From a virus: DNA of 40,586 nucleotides. Shown here one piece after another: positions 1 through 6,967 of this stretch; position 1 is the first letter of the stretch, and each line of letters begins with the position of its first letter. Position numbers and translations under genes: made by a program. Where the stretch lies: positions 1-40,586 of the IMG/VR virus record IMGVR_UViG_3300031975_000540. The stretch is one strand, 5' to 3'. The notes under the pieces were generated by a model. It was not told the DNA's origin and did no database searches. It saw only the letters and a program-made list of their open reading frames with translations.

Positions 1-56
1 ACTCAAGCGCCGAGAGCATCGCCCACACTGATGAGGCTGATTGGATACCAGCCGAA

Positions 57-68
57 ACCCTTCGGGGT
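57..68 (+). promoter_or_regulatory. UUCG-capped hairpin in the leader before the MoxR gene
   Basis: The bases read ACCC-TTCG-GGGT, a 4-bp stem closed by C-G around a UUCG tetraloop, an unusually stable RNA loop type. It sits about 40 nt before the first complete gene. No T run follows, so it is more likely an mRNA-processing or stability element than a terminator. Bases 1-93 are open in frame 1 up to a TAG at 91-93, so they may be the tail of an upstream gene. That frame is not recognisable, and frame 3 is open too, so I do not call a partial gene. Confidence 0.35.
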
Positions 69-105
69 CTGTGGAATCCACCACAATTACTAGGAGTAAT
101 AAACC

Positions 106-1203
106 ATGCAGTATTCAAACATTGCGACTGTGTCACTCAACCAAGCGGCCACCATTGTGGAGTCGCTTATCCCTCACAAGGTACGCCCCGTTTTTCTCTG
201 GGGTGCGTTCGGCGTGGGTAAATCATCCATTGTGCAGTCAATCGTTGCGTCTCTCTCTGAGCAGACCGGCAATCAGTGGGGTCTCATCGACGTTCGAGCG
301 TCCCAGCTTGATGCTGTCGATACCCGAGGCATCCCTGACCTTGTCGATGGACGCACTGCGTTTGCATTGCCCGACTGGTTACCGCGTGTTGACCGTGACG
401 GCGAGCACGGCATCCTGTTCACCGACGAGCTGCTTCTTGGGTCTGTGTCAGTCCAATCATCGTTGTACCAGCTAATCAATGACAGACAGCTTGGCGACTA
501 CGTTTTGCCTGAGGGTTGGAGAATCATCGCCGCGTCTAATCGATCATGTGATGGTGCCGGCGTTCATGGCCGACAGGACGCTGCCCTCATGACCCGATTT
601 AGCGTGCAGCTCAACGTGGTGCCTGACGTTGACGAGTGGGTCAACTTCGCGGGATCGGCTGGCTATGCACCTGAGGTGATCGCCTTCATCGCTAACCGTG
701 GCAAGCCAATTCTAAAGGGTGACGGTTCAATCGATCAGGCTGGACTGCTTCACGAATACCCAGAGGGTGGCATACCCAAGGGGTTCACTGCCGCTGCTAC
801 ACCTCGCGGTTGGGAGTCTGTCTCTGCCATTTTGCAAGCTGGTTTACCCAAATCTTTGGAGCACGCAGCCATTGAGGGTGCAGTGGGTAAGGGTGCTGCC
901 GCTGAGTTCGTTGGATTCTTGCAGATTGTCCGCAACCTTCCAGATGCTGGCCATATCCTGCGAGACCCTGACTCAGCCAATGTGCCTGATGACCGAGAGC
1001 TGGCAACCAAGTACGCCATCGCCACGATACTGGCTCAACGTTGCGACAATCGAAATGTCGATAACGCTGTTAGTTATTTGCGGCGCATTGATGAAGAGTT
1101 GCTCGCGGTATTTTTCCTCATCGCCACCAATCGTGATAAAGATCTGAAGGCCTCTGAAGCCTACGTTCAATTCAAAATTGACACTCAACGTGTCGCAATC
1201 TAG
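106..1203 (+). CDS. MoxR-type AAA+ ATPase
   Basis: 365 residues. Walker A (GAFGVGKSS) lies at about residues 33-41, Walker B (GILFTDELL, with the Asp-Glu pair) at about 102-110, and a sensor-1-like Asn in IIAASNR at about 139-146. This spacing and the text around it (DTRGIPDLVDG, ALPDWLPR) fit the MoxR branch of AAA+ ATPases. MoxR proteins remodel or activate partner complexes using ATP and usually act with a VWA-domain protein. Such a protein is encoded two genes downstream. The ATG follows TAGGAG at 91-96. The next two genes also have TAGGAG upstream, there formed by the preceding stop codon plus GAG, which suggests one co-translated operon. The cellular or virion target cannot be read from the sequence. 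Confidence 0.85.
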   Translation: MQYSNIATVSLNQAATIVESLIPHKVRPVFLWGAFGVGKSSIVQSIVASLSEQTGNQWGLIDVRASQLDAVDTRGIPDLVDGRTAFALPDWLPRVDRDGEHGILFTDELLLGSVSVQSSLYQLINDRQLGDYVLPEGWRIIAASNRSCDGAGVHGRQDAALMTRFSVQLNVVPDVDEWVNFAGSAGYAPEVIAFIANRGKPILKGDGSIDQAGLLHEYPEGGIPKGFTAAATPRGWESVSAILQAGLPKSLEHAAIEGAVGKGAAAEFVGFLQIVRNLPDAGHILRDPDSANVPDDRELATKYAIATILAQRCDNRNVDNAVSYLRRIDEELLAVFFLIATNRDKDLKASEAYVQFKIDTQRVAI

Positions 1204-1214
1204 GAGATTTAACA

Positions 1215-2090
1215 ATGGATAAGATCCAGAACAACGCGTTACTGGTCAAGGTTACTTGCACCAAGTGGAACAACACAGTCACCGACAAGCGTATCAGCGA
1301 CGAGGTCACTGTCGACAAGAATGCTGACGATGGATTCATTCGCGTCAGCAAGCGACTCGCCAAGGTTGCCGTGGTCAAGGAACTCAACAAGCTAATCGGC
1401 CAAGTGGGTAATTCGGTCATCCGCAAATGGTGCGTGCCTTGGGAGGATGGGGTTCACCTGATTACTGTCGATAACCTCGACAACTTCGAGCGCGACCTTA
1501 GAGCCAAGTCTGACAAGCTTGACGAGCTGAAGCTTGAGCTGCGGCGAGAATGGCCAGACATTGTCAGAGATGACCAGCTCAGACTCGGGTCTGCGTTCAA
1601 CGCCTCTGATTACCCTGAGGTCGAGGCGATTGTCGGTAAGTACTCAATCAGCTACTTGCTACGCCAGCTACCCAGCGGTGACGACATTCGCGTCAATCTA
1701 CCCAATGATCGGGTCAAGGCCATACGCGCCGAGGTTGAGCGTGATGTCAATGACCGTATCGAAGCTGGTATGAAGTCTGTCCATGACCGAGTAAGCAAGG
1801 TGCTCAACAGCTTTATCGATGGGCTTGATCGACACGGCACCAAGGGTGAGGGTCAACAGCGAGCCTCCAAGTTCAGCGACTCAACGGTCACTGCTATTGA
1901 GGAGTTGGCCGAGACTCTGCCCAACATCAACCTGACAGGTGACCCCGCATTGACGGCGGTATCGAATGATCTGATCTTAAGACTTAGAGACCTTGATCCC
2001 CAGAAGCTGCGCGATGACCCTGCTGAACGTAAGAATGCGGCAGACACTGCCCGTGACATCGCTTCTAAACTGACTGGATTTTTTGACTAG
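1215..2090 (+). CDS. Middle protein of the MoxR-VWA triad (DUF3150-like)
   Basis: 291 residues, charged, soluble, and largely helical after residue 90, with no signal peptide or membrane segment. The early stretch with W-N-N-T-V-T-D-K and VSKRLAK resembles proteins annotated DUF3150 that accompany phage MoxR/VWA pairs. I assign that name only by recollection of the pattern. The gene starts 12 nt after the MoxR stop, with AGGAG formed by that stop codon (TAGGAG). It ends 10 nt before the VWA gene, again with TAGGAG. Its fixed place between an ATPase and a VWA protein suggests an adaptor or substrate-recognition subunit. That role is inference. Confidence 0.7.
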   Translation: MDKIQNNALLVKVTCTKWNNTVTDKRISDEVTVDKNADDGFIRVSKRLAKVAVVKELNKLIGQVGNSVIRKWCVPWEDGVHLITVDNLDNFERDLRAKSDKLDELKLELRREWPDIVRDDQLRLGSAFNASDYPEVEAIVGKYSISYLLRQLPSGDDIRVNLPNDRVKAIRAEVERDVNDRIEAGMKSVHDRVSKVLNSFIDGLDRHGTKGEGQQRASKFSDSTVTAIEELAETLPNINLTGDPALTAVSNDLILRLRDLDPQKLRDDPAERKNAADTARDIASKLTGFFD

Positions 2091-2099
2091 GAGATATCT

Positions 2100-3356
2100 A
2101 TGAACGTGCAAATAGCTAAGGCGCGACAGCGCATGATTGCAGATCACCCCTTCTACGCCTGCTTGCTCTATCGATTGCAGCTTGTCGAGGATGCTGCCAA
2201 CACGCCGACAATGGCCACTGATGGCAAGAGTATTTTCTTCAACCCTGCTTGGGTAGATAGCCTGACCGTGCCTGAGGTTGCCGGTGTGCTCGCTCATGAA
2301 TGCGCTCACATCGGATACGGGCACCACCTGAGGAAAGATGGCCGTGATCATAAGCTTTGGAATCAAGCCTGTGATTACGCGATCAACGAAGGTCTGATTA
2401 AGGCTGGGTTCACCCTTCCAGATGACGGACTGTTCAATCGCAAGTATCGAGATTGGGCGGCTGAGCGGATCTACTCTGACATCAGCAAGCCTCAGCAGGA
2501 CGAGGACGGAGAGGGTAGCAAGGCTGTTGACGGGGCTGACCCTTCATCTGACCCTTCATCTGACCAAGATGGCGATGACGACAGCTCACAATCTGACTCT
2601 GGAGCAACCTCACAATCTGACTCTGGCGTGCCTTGGGGTGAGGTTAGAGACGGGGTTGATGACGATGGCGAGCTGCTCGACGAGTCTGGCAAAGCTGAGG
2701 AGCAACGGTCTGTTGCGGCAGCAGTCAACCAAGCCGCTCAGGCTGAGCGCAAAGCTGGTCAGGGTTCGCTTGGTCAGGCTAGGGACATGATCGATTCGCT
2801 GAAGGGTGACTCTCAACCTTGGAATGAGATTCTGAGAGATGCTCTGCGCGATAGCGTGGTCACTGATCAGACCTACGCCAGACCTAACCGGAGGCTACTG
2901 TCTCGGGGGCTGAGGTTGCCGTCGAATATAACCGAGCCAACGGGCGAGCTGGTTGTCGCAGTTGACACCTCTTGCTCACTGGATGATCACGAACTATCAA
3001 TCATCAGTCATCACATCGATGACATCGTGGCTGACATCAAGCCGACTAAGGTGTATGTGATCTATTGCGACTTCACAGTCAACCACGTTGACGAGTTCGA
3101 ACGGGGCGATGACATCGTCCTGAAGATGCACGGCGGCGGCGGCACTGCGTTCAACCCACCATTCAACTGGTGTGAGCACAACGATGTGAACCCCAATGCT
3201 CTGGTCTACTTCACTGATGGACTGGCTGACGTTGGCCCGAATGCTTACTACGGTGAGAAGTTTTCAGTCCCAGACTACCCAGTATTCTGGCTGACTAACT
3301 TCACTGATCCGCAGTTTGATGGTTGCGAGCAGTTTGGTGAGATCATTAAGATCTAA
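2100..3356 (+). CDS. VWA-like protein with N-terminal HExxH metallopeptidase-like domain (DUF2201-like)
   Basis: 418 residues. The N-terminal domain carries HECAH at residues 66-70 followed by a further His in GYGHH, giving an HExxHxxxxH zinc-binding pattern, then WNQACDYAIN. This is the pattern of the putative metallopeptidase domain that precedes VWA-like domains (DUF2201 type). A low-complexity acidic, Ser-rich linker runs from about residue 135 to 205. The C-terminal domain has a MIDAS-type DTSCS at about residue 289 after the hydrophobic strand ELVVAV, and later GGGGTAF and YFTDG. With the MoxR ATPase upstream, the pair resembles MoxR-VWA systems, in which the VWA protein binds metal and partner proteins. 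Whether it cuts protein is not shown. Confidence 0.8.
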   Translation: MNVQIAKARQRMIADHPFYACLLYRLQLVEDAANTPTMATDGKSIFFNPAWVDSLTVPEVAGVLAHECAHIGYGHHLRKDGRDHKLWNQACDYAINEGLIKAGFTLPDDGLFNRKYRDWAAERIYSDISKPQQDEDGEGSKAVDGADPSSDPSSDQDGDDDSSQSDSGATSQSDSGVPWGEVRDGVDDDGELLDESGKAEEQRSVAAAVNQAAQAERKAGQGSLGQARDMIDSLKGDSQPWNEILRDALRDSVVTDQTYARPNRRLLSRGLRLPSNITEPTGELVVAVDTSCSLDDHELSIISHHIDDIVADIKPTKVYVIYCDFTVNHVDEFERGDDIVLKMHGGGGTAFNPPFNWCEHNDVNPNALVYFTDGLADVGPNAYYGEKFSVPDYPVFWLTNFTDPQFDGCEQFGEIIKI

Positions 3357-3362
3357 ATTAAG

Positions 3363-3380
3363 TGGGGGCTTCGGCCCCCA
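3363..3380 (+). promoter_or_regulatory. Strong UUCG hairpin between the VWA gene and the next ORF
   Basis: TGGGGGC-TTCG-GCCCCCA: a perfect 7-bp, mostly G-C stem with a UUCG loop closed by C-G. It begins 6 nt after the VWA stop codon and ends just before the AGGAG of the next gene. There is no downstream T run, so complete termination is unlikely. It would block 3'-to-5' decay of the upstream message, and may attenuate transcription into the small genes downstream. It is the strongest of three UUCG hairpins in the window. Confidence 0.5.
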
Positions 3381-3391
3381 AGGAGAATGAA

Positions 3392-3703
3392 ATGAGCTTG
3401 TTAAAAATTATTGACTGCCTAATAGATACAGTCGAAAGAACAACGGAATTATCCGAGGTTCACAACGATAAGGACGGAACCTCTGTCTCATGGGACGAGG
3501 TCTATGCTGCCAGAGAAGGTCTCACGCCCGAGAATTTAGCAGAGACATATTTCAGAAGCGTGACGTTTATCAACATGACAGAGGAGCTGGCTAAGATTCT
3601 CAGGGAACGAGACGTAACATATGGATATCGGTATGCGGGTGATACTCATGAAAAAGAAGCAGAGCTTATGCTTATCGATATTGGTATCAGGATAAAAACA
3701 TAA
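3392..3703 (+). CDS. Small hypothetical protein
   Basis: 103 residues starting MSLLKIID at an ATG with AGGAG seven bases upstream (3381-3385). A GTG at 3362 in the same frame is rejected as the start because the extra codons are the arms of the UUCG hairpin. The protein is acidic and mixed alpha/beta in appearance, with no Cys pairs, signal peptide or membrane segment. I do not recognise it. It is followed closely by two more small genes in the same direction. Confidence 0.65.
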   Translation: MSLLKIIDCLIDTVERTTELSEVHNDKDGTSVSWDEVYAAREGLTPENLAETYFRSVTFINMTEELAKILRERDVTYGYRYAGDTHEKEAELMLIDIGIRIKT

Positions 3704-3712
3704 GGGGGATGT

Positions 3713-3901
3713 ATGTTCGAAGAAGAACGTAAAGTTTTAACTGGCTTTGTAATTGTTGCGGTGATCGCCGTATTTCTCTGGGTGTCTGAGCAAGATTACC
3801 AGCATGAGCTGGCAATGGAGAAAGAGTATCGAGAGATGGTATGCGCGGGACACTGGCCAGACTATTGGCAAACCAATCCAAACTGCGAGGATAAACAATG
3901 A
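3713..3901 (+). CDS. Small single-pass membrane protein
   Basis: 62 residues. Residues 9-23 (LTGFVIVAVIAVFLW) form one membrane helix after a short charged N terminus. A charged helix follows, then a C-terminal segment with two Cys and several Trp (CAGHWPDYW...NPNC). It could sit in the inner membrane with the Cys-containing tail outside. The gene follows GGGGGA and overlaps the next gene in ATGA, so the two are translationally coupled. Function is unknown. Confidence 0.65.
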   Translation: MFEEERKVLTGFVIVAVIAVFLWVSEQDYQHELAMEKEYREMVCAGHWPDYWQTNPNCEDKQ

Positions 3902-4104
3902 GTACTTTAAACCCAATTGTTGTCGGCTTTATTGACGAGTTTGGTCAAGAGGCTTTTGACGAGAGCATACAACACTTAATTTATCTGATTGAAGACGGCC
4001 AGATTGACGATGCAATCGGCGGGTTGCTGAGGTTTGGCATGAACGACGACGAGATAGAGTCATTCTTAGAGACGCACGGTCATGGTTACTGCCTTCTGTT
4101 ATGA
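3898..4104 (+). CDS. Small acidic hypothetical protein
   Basis: 68 residues, strongly acidic, mostly helical (DEFGQEAFDESIQHLI, then IDDAIGGLLRFG), ending in a short hydrophobic tail. The ATG overlaps the preceding stop (ATGA). It is the last gene of the first plus-strand block and is followed by the noncoding segment that ends in a terminator at 4299-4332. It has no recognisable family. Confidence 0.6.
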   Translation: MSTLNPIVVGFIDEFGQEAFDESIQHLIYLIEDGQIDDAIGGLLRFGMNDDEIESFLETHGHGYCLLL

Positions 4105-4335
4105 CATCTCTTAAGCCGGCTTGTGTTAAGTTATAAGAGCCAGCACTCCTAGCCGGTGGGCGGCGCACTGGCAAGCCTGACTGTTAGCTGGCACCCTTCA
4201 TGACCAACGGTCAGGCACAGCCGCACTCTTGCATGTTGACTCAGACTATGAGATATTCTGAATCAAGAGACCACACACTCTTACCTTCCCGCACCAAAGA
4301 ACCCCTGCTTCGAAAGGAGTGGGGGTTTTTTATTG
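4105..4335 (+). ncRNA. Candidate structured RNA ending in a terminator
   Basis: No convincing gene lies here, but the plus strand is rich in complementary arms. GCCAGC 4139-4144 pairs with GCTGGC 4187-4192. Inside it, GCCGGT 4152-4157 pairs with ACTGGC 4167-4172. GCCTGAC 4175-4181 pairs with GTCAGGC 4210-4216. The first and third stems cross, giving either a pseudoknot or two alternative folds. A perfect 10-bp palindrome AAGCCGGCTT is at 4113-4122, a -10-like TATAAG at 4132-4137, and a terminator at 4299-4332. This could be a small RNA or a structured 3' UTR of the preceding gene. An ATG-started frame at 4200-4406 looks like chance. Confidence 0.35.
4299..4332 (+). terminator. Rho-independent terminator of the first plus-strand block
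   Basis: AACCCCTGCTT, a short CGA loop and AAGGAGTGGGGGTT can fold into a G-C-rich stem with a small bulge, followed directly by six T residues on the plus strand (4326-4331). It would stop transcription of the block 106-4104 or of the candidate RNA at 4105-4335. Confidence 0.7.
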
Positions 4336-4393
4336 CCTGCTCAATAGCTAACTTTCCCAAGGAAATTAGGGGTCATATTTTTTATTCCTTGAA

Positions 4394-4420
4394 ACCCTGC
4401 ATTTAAGGGTCTAGATTTTT
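4394..4420 (+). terminator. Weak hairpin-plus-T terminator
   Basis: ACCCT (4394-4398) pairs with AGGGT (4406-4410) around a 7-nt loop, followed by CTAGATTTTT. It lies just before the orphan fibre-repeat fragment and may be the border of the inserted or decayed segment. Confidence 0.3.
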
Positions 4421-4429
4421 ATCAGAAAT

Positions 4430-4529
4430 TGTGTTACCGCAGGAAAACATAACGTTGCTATTGGTAGCGAGGCTGGTAACAACGTTACAACAGGCGCACA
4501 AAACACAGCAGTAGGCGGAGGTTTTGCTA
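4430..4529 (+). pseudogene. Orphan fragment of tail-fibre repeat sequence
   Basis: Reading the plus strand from 4430 gives CVTAGKHNVAIGSEAG, then NNVTTGAQNTAVGGGFA. This is the repeat signature of the fibre encoded on the minus strand at 34808-38557 (for example YNAGGVVTTGVQNTLIGG). The frame opens at a TAG (4412-4414) with no ATG and no ribosome site, so it is not a gene. Similarity extends to DNA: by eye 4484-4507 matches the complement of 35342-35365 at 20 of 24 bases. The fragment lies about 30 kb away and on the opposite strand. It is bracketed by copies of TGCATTTAA (4398-4406 and 4545-4553) and by hairpins. It is probably a relic or a recombination donor for the fibre gene. The repeat identity is well supported; the role is open. 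Confidence 0.7.
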
Positions 4530-4550
4530 GACTTAAATGGTTTTTGCATT

Positions 4551-4587
4551 TAACCCTTATTAACAAAGGGCTGCGGGGTTTTTTTAG
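4551..4587 (+). terminator. Possible terminator after the orphan fibre-repeat fragment
   Basis: CCCTT (4554-4558) can pair with AAGGG (4566-4570), or AACCC (4552-4556) with GGGTT (4576-4580). A run of seven T follows at 4579-4585. A second perfect inverted repeat, TTTTTCTG-GG-CAGAAAAA, is at 4595-4612, just before the end of the convergent minus-strand gene. These would separate the convergent blocks, although neither is a textbook stem. Confidence 0.35.
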
Positions 4588-4629
4588 GGGTTCATTTTTC
4601 TGGGCAGAAAAACACACCAGTTGGGTAAA

Positions 4630-5073
4630 TTAATTTCTGCTTAAAACTTTTCTCAACAGACTGATCTGGGCGAAGTCGTTGGTATGAACGTCATCGATTA
4701 CATGAAGGGTTATTACTTGCTCACCTTCTAATCCCCAATTATCAATTACCCATCTCATGTAGCGAGAGTAGCGCATGAGGCCGCTCGACATCATGTCAGG
4801 CTTCCCACCGCCAAAGCTGCTTTGATTCATCGAAGGACTTTTTAAATAGACTTGAGCCCCCATCGCCAAGCCAATAACTCTTTCAGCTTCAAGGTGCTCG
4901 TCAACATTAATCAAATCTTTAATTAATAAGTGGTCAATAAATAATTGATCCCTTACTTTCGACCTAGCGAAACCGTTGCCCGCATCCTCTACGTCCACCT
5001 TGTGATGCTTGTGAAGGAGCGGGCTACCGATATCGTTTATTTTTAAATCAGATCCAGTCGTCATCTTTTTCAT
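4630..5073 (-). CDS. Hypothetical protein downstream of the primase-helicase
   Basis: 147 residues from the ATG giving MKKMTTGSD. A longer reading to 5157 would overlap the primase gene by 110 bp, and the ATG at 5064 three codons on is an alternative. The protein is soluble and mostly alpha-helical, with a segment rich in conserved-looking aromatic and charged residues (MRYSRYMRWVIDNWG). The start overlaps the 3' end of the primase-helicase, so translation is probably coupled. I do not recognise a family. Position suggests a replication-associated or regulatory role, but nothing in the sequence proves it. Confidence 0.65.
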   Translation of the reverse strand: MKKMTTGSDLKINDIGSPLLHKHHKVDVEDAGNGFARSKVRDQLFIDHLLIKDLINVDEHLEAERVIGLAMGAQVYLKSPSMNQSSFGGGKPDMMSSGLMRYSRYMRWVIDNWGLEGEQVITLHVIDDVHTNDFAQISLLRKVLSRN

Positions 5074-6838
5074 GCCAGCTTTTTGATGGCTGTAACGATG
5101 CCGGTATAGACAATGGTTGATAAACTGGCTCGGAGTACCTACCCGTTGGCACATCATAGGCTAGCTTTACCTTGCCAACCTTACCTATCCACTTGAACCT
5201 CACCTTCCAACAATGAATTTCAACGTCCCGATCCTTGTTCTGGTGAACCGTAATACCGAGGTCAGCCTTGGCAAAGAAGCTGGCGCTGCCCGATATGTTC
5301 ATTCCCTTTGGCACAGCAGTTGACCCTGAAGAATCTGTTGGCATCTTGCTGGGGTGAGCAATGAACCAGATATGAACATCGTTTGCTCTGGCGAAGGCAA
5401 CTAACCGTGTAAGCAGATCATTAATACTTTGGTGCTCATTGTCTGAGGATGTCTGCTGTGCGATGTAATTGTACGGGTCAATGACTAATCCCCTCACACC
5501 CATTCTCATGACGGCTTGTTGTGCTCGATCCAATACCGAGTCAATAGTGACTAACTCACCTGACCTCTGCTCAAGGAACATCCAATGATTGTGTATGTAT
5601 TGCAAGGCATTGTCAGCTTCCTCCTTGCTCATCCGACCGTTTGGCCCATCAAAAAAAGGTTTGCCCACAATCTTTTCTGCAAGCTTGGCTATGTGCAAGG
5701 GCGGTGGATTTTCAAAGCTGGCAACTGCGAACTTCCAATCATACTGACGAGCCAAGTTAACCATTATCTGGTCAATAAACTCTGACTTACCTGACCCCGG
5801 AACCCCAGTAATCACAGACAGTTGACCCTGTACCACCGTGAACAACTCGTCCACGATGGGTATTCCTGTTGATAGCCCGCCAATGACACCGTTCGTATAC
5901 AGATGATTGACCTCGCTCTTGTAATCATCAACGGTATATACCCCTTCCAGTGGCATGGGCTCTGCGTCGAGGACAATCTCTACGATTTTTTCCGACCCAT
6001 GCTTTTGGAGGACATCGTTCATGTCCTTCGAGCCCTCGGGGTAAGTAACCTGATAACACTTTGCCCTACCTATTCTTCTTGCCAACTCTTCCCTTAACGC
6101 TTCTCCCGCCTCATCATTATCGGTTGCCAATATAATCTTGTCGGCAGACTTCATGACTGACTTAGCTTCCCAGACGTAATTAAATTTATTGTCTTCCGTG
6201 GGATCGATTCTTCGATTGGCAACCCTCTGCGGAGCACCATTCGGTACGCTTAGTATACCTATTTGCTCGTCAATAACAGAAGAAGCCACAGATAAACAGT
6301 CTATCTCGCCCTCACAAACGACCACCGTTTTAGGCTCCAACTTCTTGGCTAACTCTACGCCCCAGAAAGTTCTTGCAGCTCCATCTTGAGTAAACCTCTT
6401 GTCGTTCAGAGGTCTCCATTTAACAGCCTCTCGCTCGCCATAAACAAACCCTATGGCGGGCACTTCCCCTGCATCCAACTCGCCCTTAGCATTGAAGTAA
6501 CGCTTACCTGTGACGATCTTAAACCTGTCCTTAATTTTTTCGTAATCAATACCTCTTCCTCCTAGATACTGACCGATGATACCGTCATCACTTTCTTTAG
6601 GTACGCTGATGGCCGTCACCTTTTTTGGCCGATCAATGTACATTGGTTTAGATTCCCCCCGCTTACCAGATATCTCGCAGTGATGGCAGAGAAACACCAC
6701 GCCATCATCCTTGAATGACACGCTGAGAGTTCTTTCTCTTTGGTTAGATTTTTTCCTGCTTGGTGTGCAGACGGGGCAAATATATCTGCCCTCTTGGGTT
6801 ATTGTCTTTAAAAAATTATCTAAAACTTCTTGTTGCAT
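5048..6838 (-). CDS. T7 gp4-like primase-helicase
   Basis: 596 residues from the ATG at 6838, which has GGAAGG seven bases upstream. The upstream ATG at 6889 lacks such a site. Domains in order are a zinc ribbon with CPVC (about residues 21-24) and CHHC (51-54), a TOPRIM primase core with VCEGEID (Glu about 176) and ATDNDEAG (Asp about 240 and 242), and a RecA-like helicase with Walker A GVPGSGKS (about 345-352) and the Walker B-like strand GLVIDPYNY. This is the full order of bifunctional phage primase-helicases: RNA primer synthesis on the lagging strand plus 5'-3' unwinding as a hexamer. The C terminus is acidic and ends DDDWI, a typical partner-binding tail. A matching phage DNA polymerase must lie outside this window. 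Confidence 0.92.
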   Translation of the reverse strand: MQQEVLDNFLKTITQEGRYICPVCTPSRKKSNQRERTLSVSFKDDGVVFLCHHCEISGKRGESKPMYIDRPKKVTAISVPKESDDGIIGQYLGGRGIDYEKIKDRFKIVTGKRYFNAKGELDAGEVPAIGFVYGEREAVKWRPLNDKRFTQDGAARTFWGVELAKKLEPKTVVVCEGEIDCLSVASSVIDEQIGILSVPNGAPQRVANRRIDPTEDNKFNYVWEAKSVMKSADKIILATDNDEAGEALREELARRIGRAKCYQVTYPEGSKDMNDVLQKHGSEKIVEIVLDAEPMPLEGVYTVDDYKSEVNHLYTNGVIGGLSTGIPIVDELFTVVQGQLSVITGVPGSGKSEFIDQIMVNLARQYDWKFAVASFENPPPLHIAKLAEKIVGKPFFDGPNGRMSKEEADNALQYIHNHWMFLEQRSGELVTIDSVLDRAQQAVMRMGVRGLVIDPYNYIAQQTSSDNEHQSINDLLTRLVAFARANDVHIWFIAHPSKMPTDSSGSTAVPKGMNISGSASFFAKADLGITVHQNKDRDVEIHCWKVRFKWIGKVGKVKLAYDVPTGRYSEPVYQPLSIPASLQPSKSWHEKDDDWI

Positions 6839-6870
6839 ACACTTACCTTCCCATGTTAGCTTCTTAAAAT

Positions 6871-6881
6871 CCCCGAAGGGG
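6871..6881 (-). promoter_or_regulatory. Short UUCG hairpin upstream of the primase-helicase
   Basis: On the minus strand the bases read CCCCTTCGGGG followed by ATTTT. This is a small G-C hairpin with a UUCG loop, about 33 nt before the primase start. It may weakly attenuate or stabilise the transcript entering the primase gene. It matches in type the hairpins at 57-68 and 3363-3380. Confidence 0.35.
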
Positions 6882-6886
6882 CCACA

Positions 6887-6967
6887 CACTTAGTAGGCTA
6901 CTTAGCTAAGAAACCTACTAACTTAAAAAAATAAGTAGACTACTTAGTCTTAGTAACCTACTAAGTG
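6887..6967. repeat. Cluster of palindromes: candidate operator or replication origin
   Basis: The outer arms CACTTAGTAGG (6887-6897) and CCTACTAAGTG (6957-6967) are a perfect 11-bp inverted repeat. Between them lie the 10-bp palindrome CTTAGCTAAG (6901-6910), a further CCTACTA (6914-6920), a run of seven A, and the palindrome AAGTAGACTACTT (6933-6945). The spacer is A+T-rich. The cluster lies between the small ORF and the primase-helicase, both read leftwards, and slightly overlaps the end of the former. Repeated arms of one word around an A+T-rich core next to a primase gene fit an origin or a repressor-binding array. No direct evidence decides between them. Confidence 0.6.

Noticed and set aside
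1-93. Tail of an upstream gene ending at the TAG of 91-93
   Set aside because: Two frames are open in this short stretch and neither product is recognisable, so no partial gene is called.
4139-4216. Possible tRNA
   Set aside because: The stems do not give a cloverleaf and there is no T-loop GTTC..GAATC pattern or acceptor pairing.
4200-4406. Plus-strand ORF of 68 codons across the terminator
   Set aside because: It runs through the terminator hairpin, has no ribosome site and its product looks random.
4398-4553. Target-site duplication of a mobile element (TGCATTTAA at both ends)
   Set aside because: Nine A+T-rich bases can match by chance, one copy is part of a hairpin, and there are no terminal inverted repeats or transposase.
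4411-4617. Minus-strand ORF of 68 codons
   Set aside because: It is the antisense of the orphan fibre-repeat fragment and of flanking hairpins, with no start signal.
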